NCBI GenBank assembly: GCA_963842355.1
Contig: CAWJGC010000007.1
Span: 682,001 to 746,000 of the forward strand
Direction: 5' to 3'
Length of the DNA stretch: 64,000 bases
From: JASHPR01 sp963842355
GTDB taxonomy: Bacteria > Actinomycetota > Actinomycetes > Streptosporangiales > Streptosporangiaceae
The position numbers and the translations under genes are program-made. Each line of letters opens with the position of its first letter. Within the stretch, counting starts at the first letter, position 1. The notes beneath the pieces are model-generated. The model was not told the DNA's origin. It saw nothing but the letters and a program-made list of their open reading frames with translations, and made no database searches. This document shows, one piece after another, positions 8,127 to 15,893 of this stretch.

Positions 8127-9545
8127 CTACCAGTCCCGGAACTGGCCTTGCCCGGTCCAGAAGGCGGCGAGCGTGGCCACGCAGGCCAGGATGGCCGCGG
8201 CGGCCAGGACGCGGCGGGCGGGACGGCCGGCGGACCAGCGCAGCGCCGCGGTGACGATCCGCCGGGCCAGTCCGGCCGCGATATACAGCGAGCCGACGAG
8301 CGAAAACGTTACCAACGCGGCGCCGATCGCGTCGACGGCGGCCGTCGGGTAGTGGTGGCCGGCGACCGCGGTGGTCATGAGGTGAGCCTGCAGGCGGGCC
8401 GAATGCCACAGGGCCCGGTTGATCTGAGGCAGGTGCAGCATGAGGTACCCGATGCTGGCCGTGAGCAGCGGGATGACGCACAGCACCCATGCGGTGACCA
8501 CGATCCGGGTGCGGCGCCGCAGCCCGGCGACCCGCGGGTCCCGGCGGCCCGCGGGCAGGGCGCTCTTCAGGATGGGGACGACGCGGGCGAACAGGTCCGG
8601 CACGCCGATCATGTCGCTGAGGATGAAGTAGCCGTCAAAGCGGACGACCGGGAGCAGTTGCTCCAGCATCTCCAGGTGGGTGAGGACGATGACCAGGAGC
8701 AAGACCTCGGCCGAGGTGGCCGCGTAGAGGCCGGCTAGGGCCAGGATGAACACCGCGTTGAAGTACACGCCGCCGAGGTCGGTGCGCAGCCGGCCTGCCC
8801 GGCCGAGCCGGTAGGAGTCGGTGACGTTGGTGAAGAACGCGGGCCACAGCAGGTACAGGCCGACGCCGATCACGCCGGGCCGCGCGCCGCCGTAGCGGCA
8901 GCCGGTGGCGTGGCCGCACTCGTGGAACGCGGCGGAGACGACGGTCAGGCCGAGCACCACCAGCAGGCTGACCGGGTCGCGCAGGACCTGCTGCACCCCG
9001 GCCCCCAGCCCGTGGATGGCGAACAGCCAGTAGTCCACGGCCGCCACGCTGGCGGCCACGGCCACGACGACGGGCCACCGCAGCAACGGCCGCAGCAAGG
9101 CCGCGGCGGCGTTGACGGCCCGCTCGGACAGCAGTGTGCCCCGGGCCCGCAGCGCCAGCAGCGGCCTGGCCATGGGCGGCGTGGCCGGAGCTTCCTGGTC
9201 GGCGACAATGCCCAGGGGCAGTAGCTTGGCGGTAATCAGGTAGCGGACCTGGTCGGCAGTCAGTGACCGGCCGAGGTCGGCGCTGGCCAGCTCGGCGATG
9301 GCGGCCGGGTCGCTGGAGCCGTCGATCCGGCAGGTGACCTGGTACAGCAGCGCCGACATCTGGATGATCTGGCCGTCGGGCCGCCGCACGAGCGACGGCG
9401 GCTGGCTGTAGCCGGAGTCCTGGTACTCGCCGAGCAGTTCGATCCCGTCGGCCAGCCGGGGCACCCCAGTTAGCCCGCGCGTCCCCTCCGGGGGCGAGAC
9501 GGGTGCCGTGCGCCCGGTGGCCGCACGCCCTTCGGTCAAGGTCAC
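8127..9545 (-). CDS. PqqD-like/M50 membrane metallopeptidase of a candidate RiPP locus
   Basis: A 472-aa membrane protein. Residues 45-125 resemble a PqqD-like RiPP recognition element (IIQMSALLYQVTCRIDGSS, SLTADQVRYLI), which in other systems binds leader peptides. The zinc motif HECGH sits in VVSAAFHECGHATGCRYGG (about residue 208), and a second M50 signature is RFDGYFILSDMIGVPDL. At least six hydrophobic segments surround them. The family includes peptidases next to small peptides, such as YydH-type and daptide proteases. GTG 9545 has AGGAG nine bases upstream. It follows the precursor-like gene, separated by a hairpin. No modifying enzyme (YcaO, radical SAM, LanM) is visible nearby. Confidence 0.8.
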   Translation of the reverse strand: MTLTEGRAATGRTAPVSPPEGTRGLTGVPRLADGIELLGEYQDSGYSQPPSLVRRPDGQIIQMSALLYQVTCRIDGSSDPAAIAELASADLGRSLTADQVRYLITAKLLPLGIVADQEAPATPPMARPLLALRARGTLLSERAVNAAAALLRPLLRWPVVVAVAASVAAVDYWLFAIHGLGAGVQQVLRDPVSLLVVLGLTVVSAAFHECGHATGCRYGGARPGVIGVGLYLLWPAFFTNVTDSYRLGRAGRLRTDLGGVYFNAVFILALAGLYAATSAEVLLLVIVLTHLEMLEQLLPVVRFDGYFILSDMIGVPDLFARVVPILKSALPAGRRDPRVAGLRRRTRIVVTAWVLCVIPLLTASIGYLMLHLPQINRALWHSARLQAHLMTTAVAGHHYPTAAVDAIGAALVTFSLVGSLYIAAGLARRIVTAALRWSAGRPARRVLAAAAILACVATLAAFWTGQGQFRDW

Positions 9546-9662
9546 GGATACTGCTCCTCCCTCGCACGCTCACGAGGGACGCCAGGAACGGCTGGGCACG
9601 CGTCCCGGGGTCCATCCGCAAGCGGGGAGGGCTACCCGTCAGGGATCGGGCGGCCCTCCCCT

Positions 9663-9698
9663 CCTGTTGCGCATGCCCCTCCGGTGATGCGCAACAGG
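9663..9698 (-). terminator. Hairpin between precursor gene and M50 protease
   Basis: CCTGTTGCGCAT (9663-9674) and ATGCGCAACAGG (9687-9698) form a perfect 12-bp stem with a 12-base loop. It lies 24 bases after the precursor stop and before the protease start. It fits a partial terminator or mRNA-stabilising structure that makes precursor more abundant than enzyme. A second inverted repeat (GGGAGGGC/GCCCTCCC) lies just downstream. Confidence 0.6.
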
Positions 9699-9722
9699 TC
9701 AGCGGTACTGGCTAGGCGGCTG

Positions 9723-9923
9723 CTAGAGGGACAAGACCGAGTTGCCAACGCCGTTGAAGGCGGAGATGTTCAGCAGTCCGACCTGGCTGGTGTTGCCGAT
9801 TTCGGTGATGCTGAAGCTGGAGCCGTAGCCGTGGTTGGAGTAGGCGCAGCACAGGGTTTCCCGGCTTGGCAGCAGTTCGGCGGTCTCAAGCTCGAGATCC
9901 TGCATCGTGACGGCGGTGGACAT
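9723..9923 (-). CDS. Candidate RiPP precursor peptide
   Basis: A 66-residue peptide behind a very strong ribosome site (GAAGGAGG). The N-terminal half is acidic and leader-like (MQDLELETAELLPSRETL). The C-terminal half is core-like: CCAYSNHGYGSSFSITEIG, then Asn/Ser/Gly-rich residues ending SVLSL. It has two adjacent Cys, about ten Ser/Thr in the core, no Lys and no membrane helix. It is followed by a hairpin and by a protease carrying a PqqD-like domain. The arrangement is the argument for a RiPP; the class is unrecognised and the modification unknown. A longer in-frame start at 10040 lacks a ribosome site. Confidence 0.65.
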   Translation of the reverse strand: MSTAVTMQDLELETAELLPSRETLCCAYSNHGYGSSFSITEIGNTSQVGLLNISAFNGVGNSVLSL

Positions 9924-10040
9924 GATGCCTCCTTCGGGGCGATCTGCCCCGGGCCGGCGGCCCGGGGTGTGCCCGCGTTCCCGGCCGCACGATGCCTCCG
10001 GGACCGCCCGGCGCCCCGGTGGGGCCGGGCCGCGGACCAT

Positions 10041-10084
10041 TGTACGGTCCTTGACGTACGAACTGTACGGCGACTAGCGTACAG
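10041..10084. promoter_or_regulatory. GTAC-rich operator between precursor and XRE regulator
   Basis: CTGTACG (10063-10069) and CGTACAG (10078-10084) are inverted repeats, and TGTACGG recurs at 10041-10047. On the plus strand TTGACG (10051-10056) and TAGCGT (10075-10080), 18 bp apart, make a promoter for the regulator. On the minus strand TACAAT (10044-10039) can serve as -10 for the precursor. Both promoters are overlapped by the repeats. Confidence 0.5.
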
Positions 10085-10159
10085 TCCGCACACAGGGGCA
10101 GTCAATGTCGACGGATCGCGACTGAGCTCATCGGGCCAAGACGGGCTAGGTTGGTGGCT

Positions 10160-10672
10160 ATGACGGCGCACGCGACGGGCGATAGGCGAGACCCCGCCCG
10201 CGAGGAGCCGCCCGTCCCCACCGCCGCCCCGGATCCCGCCCCCGAGCAGCCGCTCGCCGCCGGGGCGGCGCCGGATCCCGCGACCAACCCGCTTCAGCGC
10301 CTGATCTACCAGCGGCTGCGGGAGCGGGGCTGGTCCTACGGCGAGGTGGCCCGGCGCGGCGGATTGCCCCGTTCCACCGTCTACACCCTGGCCATGACAC
10401 GGAATCTGGCCCGGCCGCCCCGCCCCGCCACCATCGATGCGCTGGCCAAGGGCTTGGACGTGCCGGTCTCCGTCGTCCGCGCCGCCGCGGCCGAGTCGAC
10501 CGGGCTGCACTACTACGACGACGTTCCGGCCGGGCCGCGGCAGCCGGGCGACCGGGAGAGGGAACTCCTGATCGCGAGCATCGACGAGCTGACCCCGGAG
10601 GACCGGCGTCACGTGGCCGCGCTCGTCGAATCGCTGCGGAACCGGGCGTCGCTGGAGTCGACCGACCGTTAG
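10160..10672 (+). CDS. XRE-family helix-turn-helix regulator
   Basis: A 170-aa protein with a Pro/Ala-rich N-terminal 45 residues. A Cro/C1-type HTH follows (LIYQRLRERGWSYGEVARRG, LPRSTVYTLAMTRNL, TIDALAKGLDVPVSVVRAAA). A C-terminal helix region (ELTPEDRRHVAALVESLRNR) is common in actinomycete HTH proteins. ATG 10160 is preferred over upstream TTG/GTG. It is divergent from the precursor gene and its own promoter overlaps the GTAC repeats, so it is the obvious candidate regulator of the peptide locus. Confidence 0.8.
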   Translation: MTAHATGDRRDPAREEPPVPTAAPDPAPEQPLAAGAAPDPATNPLQRLIYQRLRERGWSYGEVARRGGLPRSTVYTLAMTRNLARPPRPATIDALAKGLDVPVSVVRAAAAESTGLHYYDDVPAGPRQPGDRERELLIASIDELTPEDRRHVAALVESLRNRASLESTDR

Positions 10673-10733
10673 CGCCGGCCCCGGGAGGCGGGGATCCCCG
10701 TTGCGGGCCGCCATGGCCGCCCCGGGCGTCCCG

Positions 10734-10765
10734 GGCGGGCCGGGGGCCTGCGCCCCCGGCCCGCC
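10734..10765. terminator. Bidirectional terminator hairpin
   Basis: A perfect 14-bp stem (GGCGGGCCGGGGGC at 10734-10747, its complement at 10752-10765) with a CTGC loop lies between the convergent XRE and LysM genes. Confidence 0.75.
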
Positions 10766-10776
10766 GTTGCGGGGCG

Positions 10777-11838
10777 TCATCGTTGCTGCTCCATGGGCCA
10801 ACTGGCGGACACTCCGAGCTGCTCGGCCAGCTCGGCGTACGGGCCTTCCGGCAGGACCAGCCGCGCGGCCCGCAGGACCGCCAGGGGATCCTCGCCGGGA
10901 GGCCGCAGTACGTAGGCCGTGTCCTCGCGCCTGTTGTAGGTCACGACGACCCGGTCATAGTCGGCCACGACGACGTCGCCCTTGTCCGTGGCAGGTCGCT
11001 GGCTCCCTGGCTCTGCCTCTGGCTCAGGCTCGGACCTGGGACCGCGGGCGGGGCCGGGGCTGGTGGCGTACGGCGGGGCTACCCGGGCGGCCGCCCGGCG
11101 TCGCCGCGAGGCCGCCAGCACCGGCTCGACGAGGAACGCGGCCCCGATGACCAGGGCGACGGCCAGCAGCATGGTCTTCAGCCACGATGGCAGGCCGGCC
11201 GGGGCCGGCGCGGCGAGCCGGATCGTCCGACGGTGGTGCCGGCGGTTCCCCGGCGCCGGTGATGGTGCCGGAGGCCTGCCCGCCGGGGCCGGGCGGGACG
11301 CCGCCGGTGGCGACGGAGCCAAACCCGGGACCGTGAGCACGATCCCCGGACGGATCACGTCCGGGTCGGGACCGATCATCCGCCGGTTGGCCCCGTACAA
11401 CGCTGGCCAGCCGCCGCGTACCGCGAGCCCGGCGGCGATGCCGGACAGAGTGTCGCCGGCCGCGACGGTATACCAGGTCAGACCCGGCCGGCCGGGCAGC
11501 ACCAGGACTGTACCGGGATCGATGACATCCGGGTCCGGGCCGATGACCGGCCGGTTGGCCGCGTACAACGCCGGCCAGCCGCCGCGCACGTCCAGTCGCG
11601 CGGCGATGCCCGACAGCGTGTCGCCCAGCTGTACCACGTACCTCGCGGTAGGCCTGGCGGCTGTCACGCCGGCCACCGCGGCGCCTGCCGCGCTGACCAG
11701 GGTGACCTGAGTAACCTTTGCCATGCCGATGTTCGCCCGAGCCGGGCGCTCTGGCCCGCTCAGGCCGGCCGCCATCACGACGACCAGCAGAATGCCCGAG
11801 GCGAGCACCGCGCATGCAGACTTCGTCCACACACACAC
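10777..11838 (-). CDS. Secreted/membrane protein with two LysM domains
   Basis: A 353-aa protein. A signal-like segment (LASGILLVVVMAAGLSG) is followed by two LysM repeats, each with the block GDTLSGIAA...RGGWPALY.AN and PDPDVI.PG (about residues 65-115 and 120-170). LysM domains bind peptidoglycan. A Pro/Ala-rich linker leads to a second hydrophobic segment (MLLAVALVIGAAFLVEPVLA, about residue 222) and a charged cytoplasmic-type tail with DVVVADYDRVVVTYNRRED. GTG 11838 follows GGAAGGAAAG. It lies 92 bases downstream of the repeat protein gene in the same direction, so the two probably act together at the envelope. Confidence 0.85.
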   Translation of the reverse strand: MCVWTKSACAVLASGILLVVVMAAGLSGPERPARANIGMAKVTQVTLVSAAGAAVAGVTAARPTARYVVQLGDTLSGIAARLDVRGGWPALYAANRPVIGPDPDVIDPGTVLVLPGRPGLTWYTVAAGDTLSGIAAGLAVRGGWPALYGANRRMIGPDPDVIRPGIVLTVPGLAPSPPAASRPAPAGRPPAPSPAPGNRRHHRRTIRLAAPAPAGLPSWLKTMLLAVALVIGAAFLVEPVLAASRRRRAAARVAPPYATSPGPARGPRSEPEPEAEPGSQRPATDKGDVVVADYDRVVVTYNRREDTAYVLRPPGEDPLAVLRAARLVLPEGPYAELAEQLGVSASWPMEQQR

Positions 11839-11930
11839 AGTGCTGTCACTTTCCTTCCTAAGACCTCAGCGCCGGACGCTGTCGGCCCGGACGCCGAAAG
11901 ACACGAAAACGGCCGGGGGAAGGAAAGGAC

Positions 11931-13784
11931 TTATGCCGGAGGCACTTCCGGCAGGTAGCAACGCCACACTGGCCTGGCGACGGCCCGGCGCGCGAGCCGC
12001 AGCCGCAGCAATGTGAGCGGCACGATCACAGCAGCGCCAACACCACCCGACACGCCGCCGGACCCGCTGGAGTTGCCGCCGCTAGAACTCCCGGCACCGC
12101 TGGCGCCGCTGCCGGTCGCCCCGAGGGGGGCCCAGGAGAGCACCGGCAGGGCTGGCATACCGCCGCCGCCCGGGCCCGCCGATGCCACCGCCAGCGAGGA
12201 GGCGCCCCCGCCCGGCGTTCCCACGGCACCGGACACGGCGGGGGACACCGCGCTGGATCCCGGGGCCACCGCACTGGTGGTCGGCGGTACCGTCCTGACG
12301 GTGGTCGGCGCGACGGGCGCCACCGGCTCGGTCGTCGGTGCGACGGCGCTGGGGACGGTGGACACGACCGGGGCGACGGCGCCGGTGACGGTGGACACGA
12401 CCGGGGCGACGGCGCCGGTGACGGTGGACACGACCGGGGCGACGGCGCTGGTGACGGTGGAGACGACCGGGGCGACGGCGCTGGTGACGGTGGAGACGAC
12501 CGGGGCCACGGCGGAGACGACCGGGGCGATGGCGCCGGTGATGGTCGTGACGGCGGGGGCCACGGCGCTGGTGACGGTGGAGACGACCGGGGCGACCGCG
12601 CTGGTGACGGTGGAGACGACCGGGGCGACGGCGCCGGTGACGGTGGACACGACCGGGGCGACCGCGCTGGTGACGGTGGAGACGACCGGGGCCACGGCGG
12701 AGACGACCGGGGCGATGGCGCTGGTGATGGTCGTGACGGCGGGGGCGACGGCGCTGGTGACGGTGGTGACGGCGGGGGCGACGGCGCTGGTGACGGTGGT
12801 GACGGCGGGGGCGACGGCGCTGGTGACGGTGGTGACGGCGGGGGCGACGGCGCTGGTGACGGTGGTGACGGCGGGGGCGACGGCGCTGGTGACCGGGGCG
12901 ACTGCGCCGGTCACGGTGGATACGAGCGGCGCCACTGGCCCGGTGGCGGAGACGACCGGGGCGACTGTGCCGGTTACCGGCGTCACTGCCCCCGCGGCCG
13001 ACACGGCCGGGGTAACTGGCGCGGTAGCTCCGGCCACCGAAGCCGTCGCAGTCTTGCCGATCGAAGCGACTTGGCTCACAACCGACGACGCTGGGGTGCT
13101 GGCCGACGTCGGAGTGCTGGCCTTGGAGGCCGAGCCGGTCAGGCCGGAGGTGACGGCTGTGACCGCCTGCCCTACGGCCGATGCGCCGGTCCCGGTGCTC
13201 GCGGCCGGGGCGGGCGGCGGGCTGGCCAAGGAGTTGCTCGGCGCGGCCGGGGTAACGGCCGATGCCACGGTCGCCACCGCCTGGGCAGCCGGGGAGCTAG
13301 CGGATGCCGAGGGGCTAGACGGGGCCGGGGCGCCGGACGCTGTTGGGCTCGACGCCGGAGTACTCGACAATGCCGGCGTGCTGGAGGCAGCCGGCGTACT
13401 CGAGGCGGCCGGCGTACTCGAGGCTGCGGGCGTGCCGGGGGCGGCCGGCGTGCCGGGGGCGGCCGGGGAGCCGGACGACGCCGCCGGGCTGGACGATGCC
13501 GGACCGCTGGAGGGTGGCGCGGCATTGGACCCAGATCCCGCACCGGTCAGCGTGGAGGTAACCGCCGAAATGGCCTGGCTAACCACCGACGACGGAGCCG
13601 GGCTAGCCGCGGAGGGCGCGCCCTGGGCGGTCACGGAGCTGGGATCGGTGGCCGCCGATGCGGGTCTGGCCGTGAGCAGCGACAGGCCCAGAACCACACC
13701 CAGGGCAGTCATGGCAATACCTGCGACCCACAAACCGAGTCGCAGGACACTTGTGACTGGTCCCTCGGTCACAAATGTCACCAT
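11931..13784 (-). CDS. Val/Ala/Pro/Thr-rich repeat surface protein
   Basis: A 617-aa protein. The N-terminal hydrophobic segment (LWVAGIAMTALGVVLGLSLL, ending ARPASA) is a signal peptide. Residues 50-230 are Ser/Ala/Pro/Thr-rich. Residues 250-470 are about 17 copies of an 11-residue unit of the form SAVAPVVSTVT. A Gly/Ser linker precedes a C-terminal hydrophobic segment (GVGAAVIVPLTLLRLRL) and a basic tail, an arrangement suggesting a membrane- or wall-anchored stalk. No known family is recognised. The opposite strand is also open over most of this span, but only the minus frame has a signal peptide and anchor. Confidence 0.7.
   Translation of the reverse strand: MVTFVTEGPVTSVLRLGLWVAGIAMTALGVVLGLSLLTARPASAATDPSSVTAQGAPSAASPAPSSVVSQAISAVTSTLTGAGSGSNAAPPSSGPASSSPAASSGSPAAPGTPAAPGTPAASSTPAASSTPAASSTPALSSTPASSPTASGAPAPSSPSASASSPAAQAVATVASAVTPAAPSNSLASPPPAPAASTGTGASAVGQAVTAVTSGLTGSASKASTPTSASTPASSVVSQVASIGKTATASVAGATAPVTPAVSAAGAVTPVTGTVAPVVSATGPVAPLVSTVTGAVAPVTSAVAPAVTTVTSAVAPAVTTVTSAVAPAVTTVTSAVAPAVTTVTSAVAPAVTTITSAIAPVVSAVAPVVSTVTSAVAPVVSTVTGAVAPVVSTVTSAVAPVVSTVTSAVAPAVTTITGAIAPVVSAVAPVVSTVTSAVAPVVSTVTSAVAPVVSTVTGAVAPVVSTVTGAVAPVVSTVPSAVAPTTEPVAPVAPTTVRTVPPTTSAVAPGSSAVSPAVSGAVGTPGGGASSLAVASAGPGGGGMPALPVLSWAPLGATGSGASGAGSSSGGNSSGSGGVSGGVGAAVIVPLTLLRLRLARRAVARPVWRCYLPEVPPA
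12340..12900. repeat. 33-bp coding minisatellite
   Basis: About 17 tandem 33-bp units (core GACGGTGGAGACGACCGGGG, with variants) encode the 11-residue repeats of the surface protein. Blocks of near-identical units indicate expansion by slippage or unequal exchange. Confidence 0.85.
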
Positions 13785-13866
13785 ACCCGTCGTTCTAGGA
13801 GGCGTCTAGATCTGAACGATGAATAAGAACGAAATAAACGGAAGAAGAACGAAGCAAGCGCTTGGC

Positions 13867-14100
13867 TCACCAATCCCGCCGACGGAGCCCGCCGGGGGAC
13901 TGGCCGGGTCGCGCCGGAGGGTGGTAGCCCCGCCGATGGCGGTCACGATAGGGGTGGACCAGGAAGAACGCCCACATGGCGGCGTTGGCGTCGACCGTGT
14001 AGCTCTGCGGCCCGGCACGTTGTCGATAACCGCGGGGACCTTCGGGCCACTGGGCCATTCGTGTCCTTCTCCGTCGAAGGTGTACAGCTCGACATTGCCC
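13867..14100 (-). pseudogene. C-terminal remnant of a PHB depolymerase/LpqC-type esterase
   Basis: One minus frame reads VELYTFDGEGHEWPSGP and the next continues YTVDANAAMWAFFLVHP, together matching the C-terminal catalytic-His region of polyhydroxybutyrate depolymerase-type esterases. The frame change and lack of an N-terminal half mark it as debris. Confidence 0.45.
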
Positions 14101-14125
14101 CCGCCCCGAGCGGACCGCCGCTGAG

Positions 14126-14302
14126 CTACGCAGCGCCCCGCAGCGGGCCGAGCGACACGGCTTGGCGGGCGAGGAGCGCCAGGTGGCGCAACGCGTCGCA
14201 CAGCACCAGCGAGGCGACGGTGAGGCGTTCGGTCTGGGCTGCCAGCCAGGTATTCGTGACCATCGCCTCGTACATCGCGTGGCTCTCCGCACCGGGCGGG
14301 GC
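14126..14302 (-). pseudogene. Fragment of an LLM-class flavin-dependent oxidoreductase
   Basis: The minus frame reads HAMYEAMVTNTWLAAQTERL then VASLVLCDALRHLALLARQA, the TIM-barrel strand 2-3 region of luciferase-like monooxygenases, and stops at 14126 right after VSLGPLRGAA. There is no start or C-terminal barrel. Confidence 0.45.
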
Positions 14303-14377
14303 GATGGGCGCTGGCTCTCAGGGCCATCAGTGCTGGTCCATGGTGTATGACGGCACGTCTAGGAGAGGATGAGCCGG

Positions 14378-14422
14378 ATGCCCGAAGACCAGCAGAAGCC
14401 CCGGACCAACGATGTGCGCTGA
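14378..14422 (+). CDS. 14-codon upstream ORF overlapping the nitroreductase start
   Basis: MPEDQQKPRTNDVR is preceded by AGGAGAGG. Its TGA (14420-14422) overlaps the ATG of the nitroreductase (14412), which has no ribosome site of its own. It may provide translational coupling. Confidence 0.35.
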   Translation: MPEDQQKPRTNDVR

Positions 14423-15206
14423 CCGGCCTGATACGAGACGCCACCTCGAGGCGACCGGGCTGCCTCCGGACACCGTAGGCCTGTTGGAGGGCCTGACGAC
14501 GACCCGGGCGATCCGTCGCTACCGAGACGAGCCGATTCCACCCGAGGCGCTGCGCGCTATCCTGTTCGCCGCCACCCGGGCGCCCAGCGGCTCCAACCGG
14601 CAGCCGTTCCGTTTCCTCGTCCTGACCGACGGCCCGAACGCCCGGGCGGCGAAGAAGCTGATCGGCGACGGCGCCCGGCGAACTTGGGCCGCCAAGCGCG
14701 AGGCGGATCGTTACGACACCGGGTCCGGGGCAGCGCAGGACTCCGCCAAGGCCCGCTTGGCTCAGAGGATGCAGCAGTTCGTCGACGAATTCGAACAGGT
14801 GCCCGTACTGATCCTGCCGTGCCTGGTCCGCTATCGTGAGCCGACGCCCAGCGAGGGCGCATCCGTGTACCCGGCGTGCCAGAACGTGCTGCTCGCAGCC
14901 CGCGCTCTCGGCTACGGCGGCACCTTCACCGGCTGGAACTTCGTCGTCGATACGGAACTGCGGAAGCTGCTCGGCATTCCTGCGGGCGCATTCATCGCCG
15001 GCACCCTCACCTTGGGCAGGCCTGCCGGCCGCCACGGTCCGGTGCGCCGGCGGCCGATGCCAGACCTCGTATACGAGGAGGCATGGGGAGAGCCTGCGGA
15101 CTGGGCCGTCGACCCTCCCGGCACCGCGTTCACCTCCGCCGGGCCGCCGCCGCCCAAGGCGGCCACCGGCCGCGAAGACCGGTCCGGCCGTGACGGCGTC
15201 AGTTGA
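14412..15206 (+). CDS. Nitroreductase family flavoenzyme
   Basis: A 264-aa FMN nitroreductase-fold protein. The N-terminal FMN motif is TTTRAIRRYRDEPIPPEALR, followed by AATRAPSGSNRQPFRFLVLTD. The C-terminal half has SVYPACQNVLLAARALGYGG and FVVDTELRKLLGIPAG, the usual second FMN-contact region. The Pro-rich tail (SAGPPPPKAATG) is atypical. It is probably an NAD(P)H-dependent reductase of nitro or enone substrates. It is ten bases upstream of a truncated LLM oxidoreductase, so the two were once co-transcribed flavin enzymes. Confidence 0.85.
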   Translation: MCADRPDTRRHLEATGLPPDTVGLLEGLTTTRAIRRYRDEPIPPEALRAILFAATRAPSGSNRQPFRFLVLTDGPNARAAKKLIGDGARRTWAAKREADRYDTGSGAAQDSAKARLAQRMQQFVDEFEQVPVLILPCLVRYREPTPSEGASVYPACQNVLLAARALGYGGTFTGWNFVVDTELRKLLGIPAGAFIAGTLTLGRPAGRHGPVRRRPMPDLVYEEAWGEPADWAVDPPGTAFTSAGPPPPKAATGREDRSGRDGVS

Positions 15207-15215
15207 GGAGAAACG

Positions 15216-15626
15216 ATGCGCTTCATCTTTCACTATCCGGAGAAGAGGGGGCCCGACGGCGACATCCTCGACGCCGGGCCACTGCGCGACGTAGCGGTGA
15301 CGGCCGAGCGGTCCGGCTTCGACGGGCTGTCGTTCAGTGAGCACCCGGTGCCTGGCGCCCGGTGGCTGGCTTCGGGCGGGCACCAGACGCTGGACCCGTT
15401 CGTCGCGCTCGGCTTCGTGGCCGCGGCGACCGAACGGCTACGGCTGCTCACCTACCTGTCGGTCGCCCCCTACCGGAATCCGTTCGTACTCGCCAAGGCG
15501 GCCGCGACCCTGGACAAGCTCTCGCGGGGACGGCGGATTCTGGCCGCCGCGAAACGCTATGACGTCGATGTCTCCGCCTCGAGCTGGCGGGATCTGCGCA
15601 ACGGCGGCCAGGACCGCAAAAGCTAG
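15216..15626 (+). pseudogene. Truncated LLM-class (F420/FMN) oxidoreductase
   Basis: From ATG 15216 (AGGAG upstream) the protein reads like the N-terminal third of a luciferase-like TIM barrel: VTAERSGFDGLSFSEHPVPG, then LDPFVALGFVAAATERLRLLT and NPFVLAKAAATLDKLSRGR. It then diverges (AKRYDVDVSASSWRDLRN) and stops after 136 residues, whereas the family is about 280-350. The catalytic barrel is incomplete, so it is likely non-functional. Confidence 0.6.
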
Positions 15627-15893
15627 CCAGCCGTCCCGACTCAGCTCAAATCAGTACCCACCAGGTAGCGGGTGGATGCGGCGGAGCCGCCAGCTCAGCA
15701 CGTCGCCAACCTCGATCGGCTGGCCAACGGGCCTCGCACCGGAAAGATCCTCACCCTCCCGGTCTCCGTACCCGGCGCCGGCCGGCCATGACCCAGGTAG
15801 CCGACGAAGCCGGATGCTCGCAGGCCCGGGTCGCGGCTGCAGCCCCCGCCACGGCCTGCGACGAGCCGCGCGGGGAGAGCGTACGGCGCTCCG
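15627..15893 (+). other. Intergenic debris
   Basis: A 39-codon frame at 15672-15791 (HVANLDRLANGPRTGKILTL) looks like a C-terminal end of an oxidoreductase but cannot be placed in a family. Nothing else is seen. Confidence 0.2.

Noticed and set aside
12013..13809. 598-codon open frame on the plus strand
   Set aside because: It is the antisense of the repeat protein; the 33-bp repeats keep both strands open. It has no signal peptide or anchor, while the minus frame has both.
13806..15383. 525-codon open frame on the minus strand
   Set aside because: It lies opposite the nitroreductase with clear motifs, is Arg/Pro-rich and matches no fold, apart from a short esterase remnant at its end.
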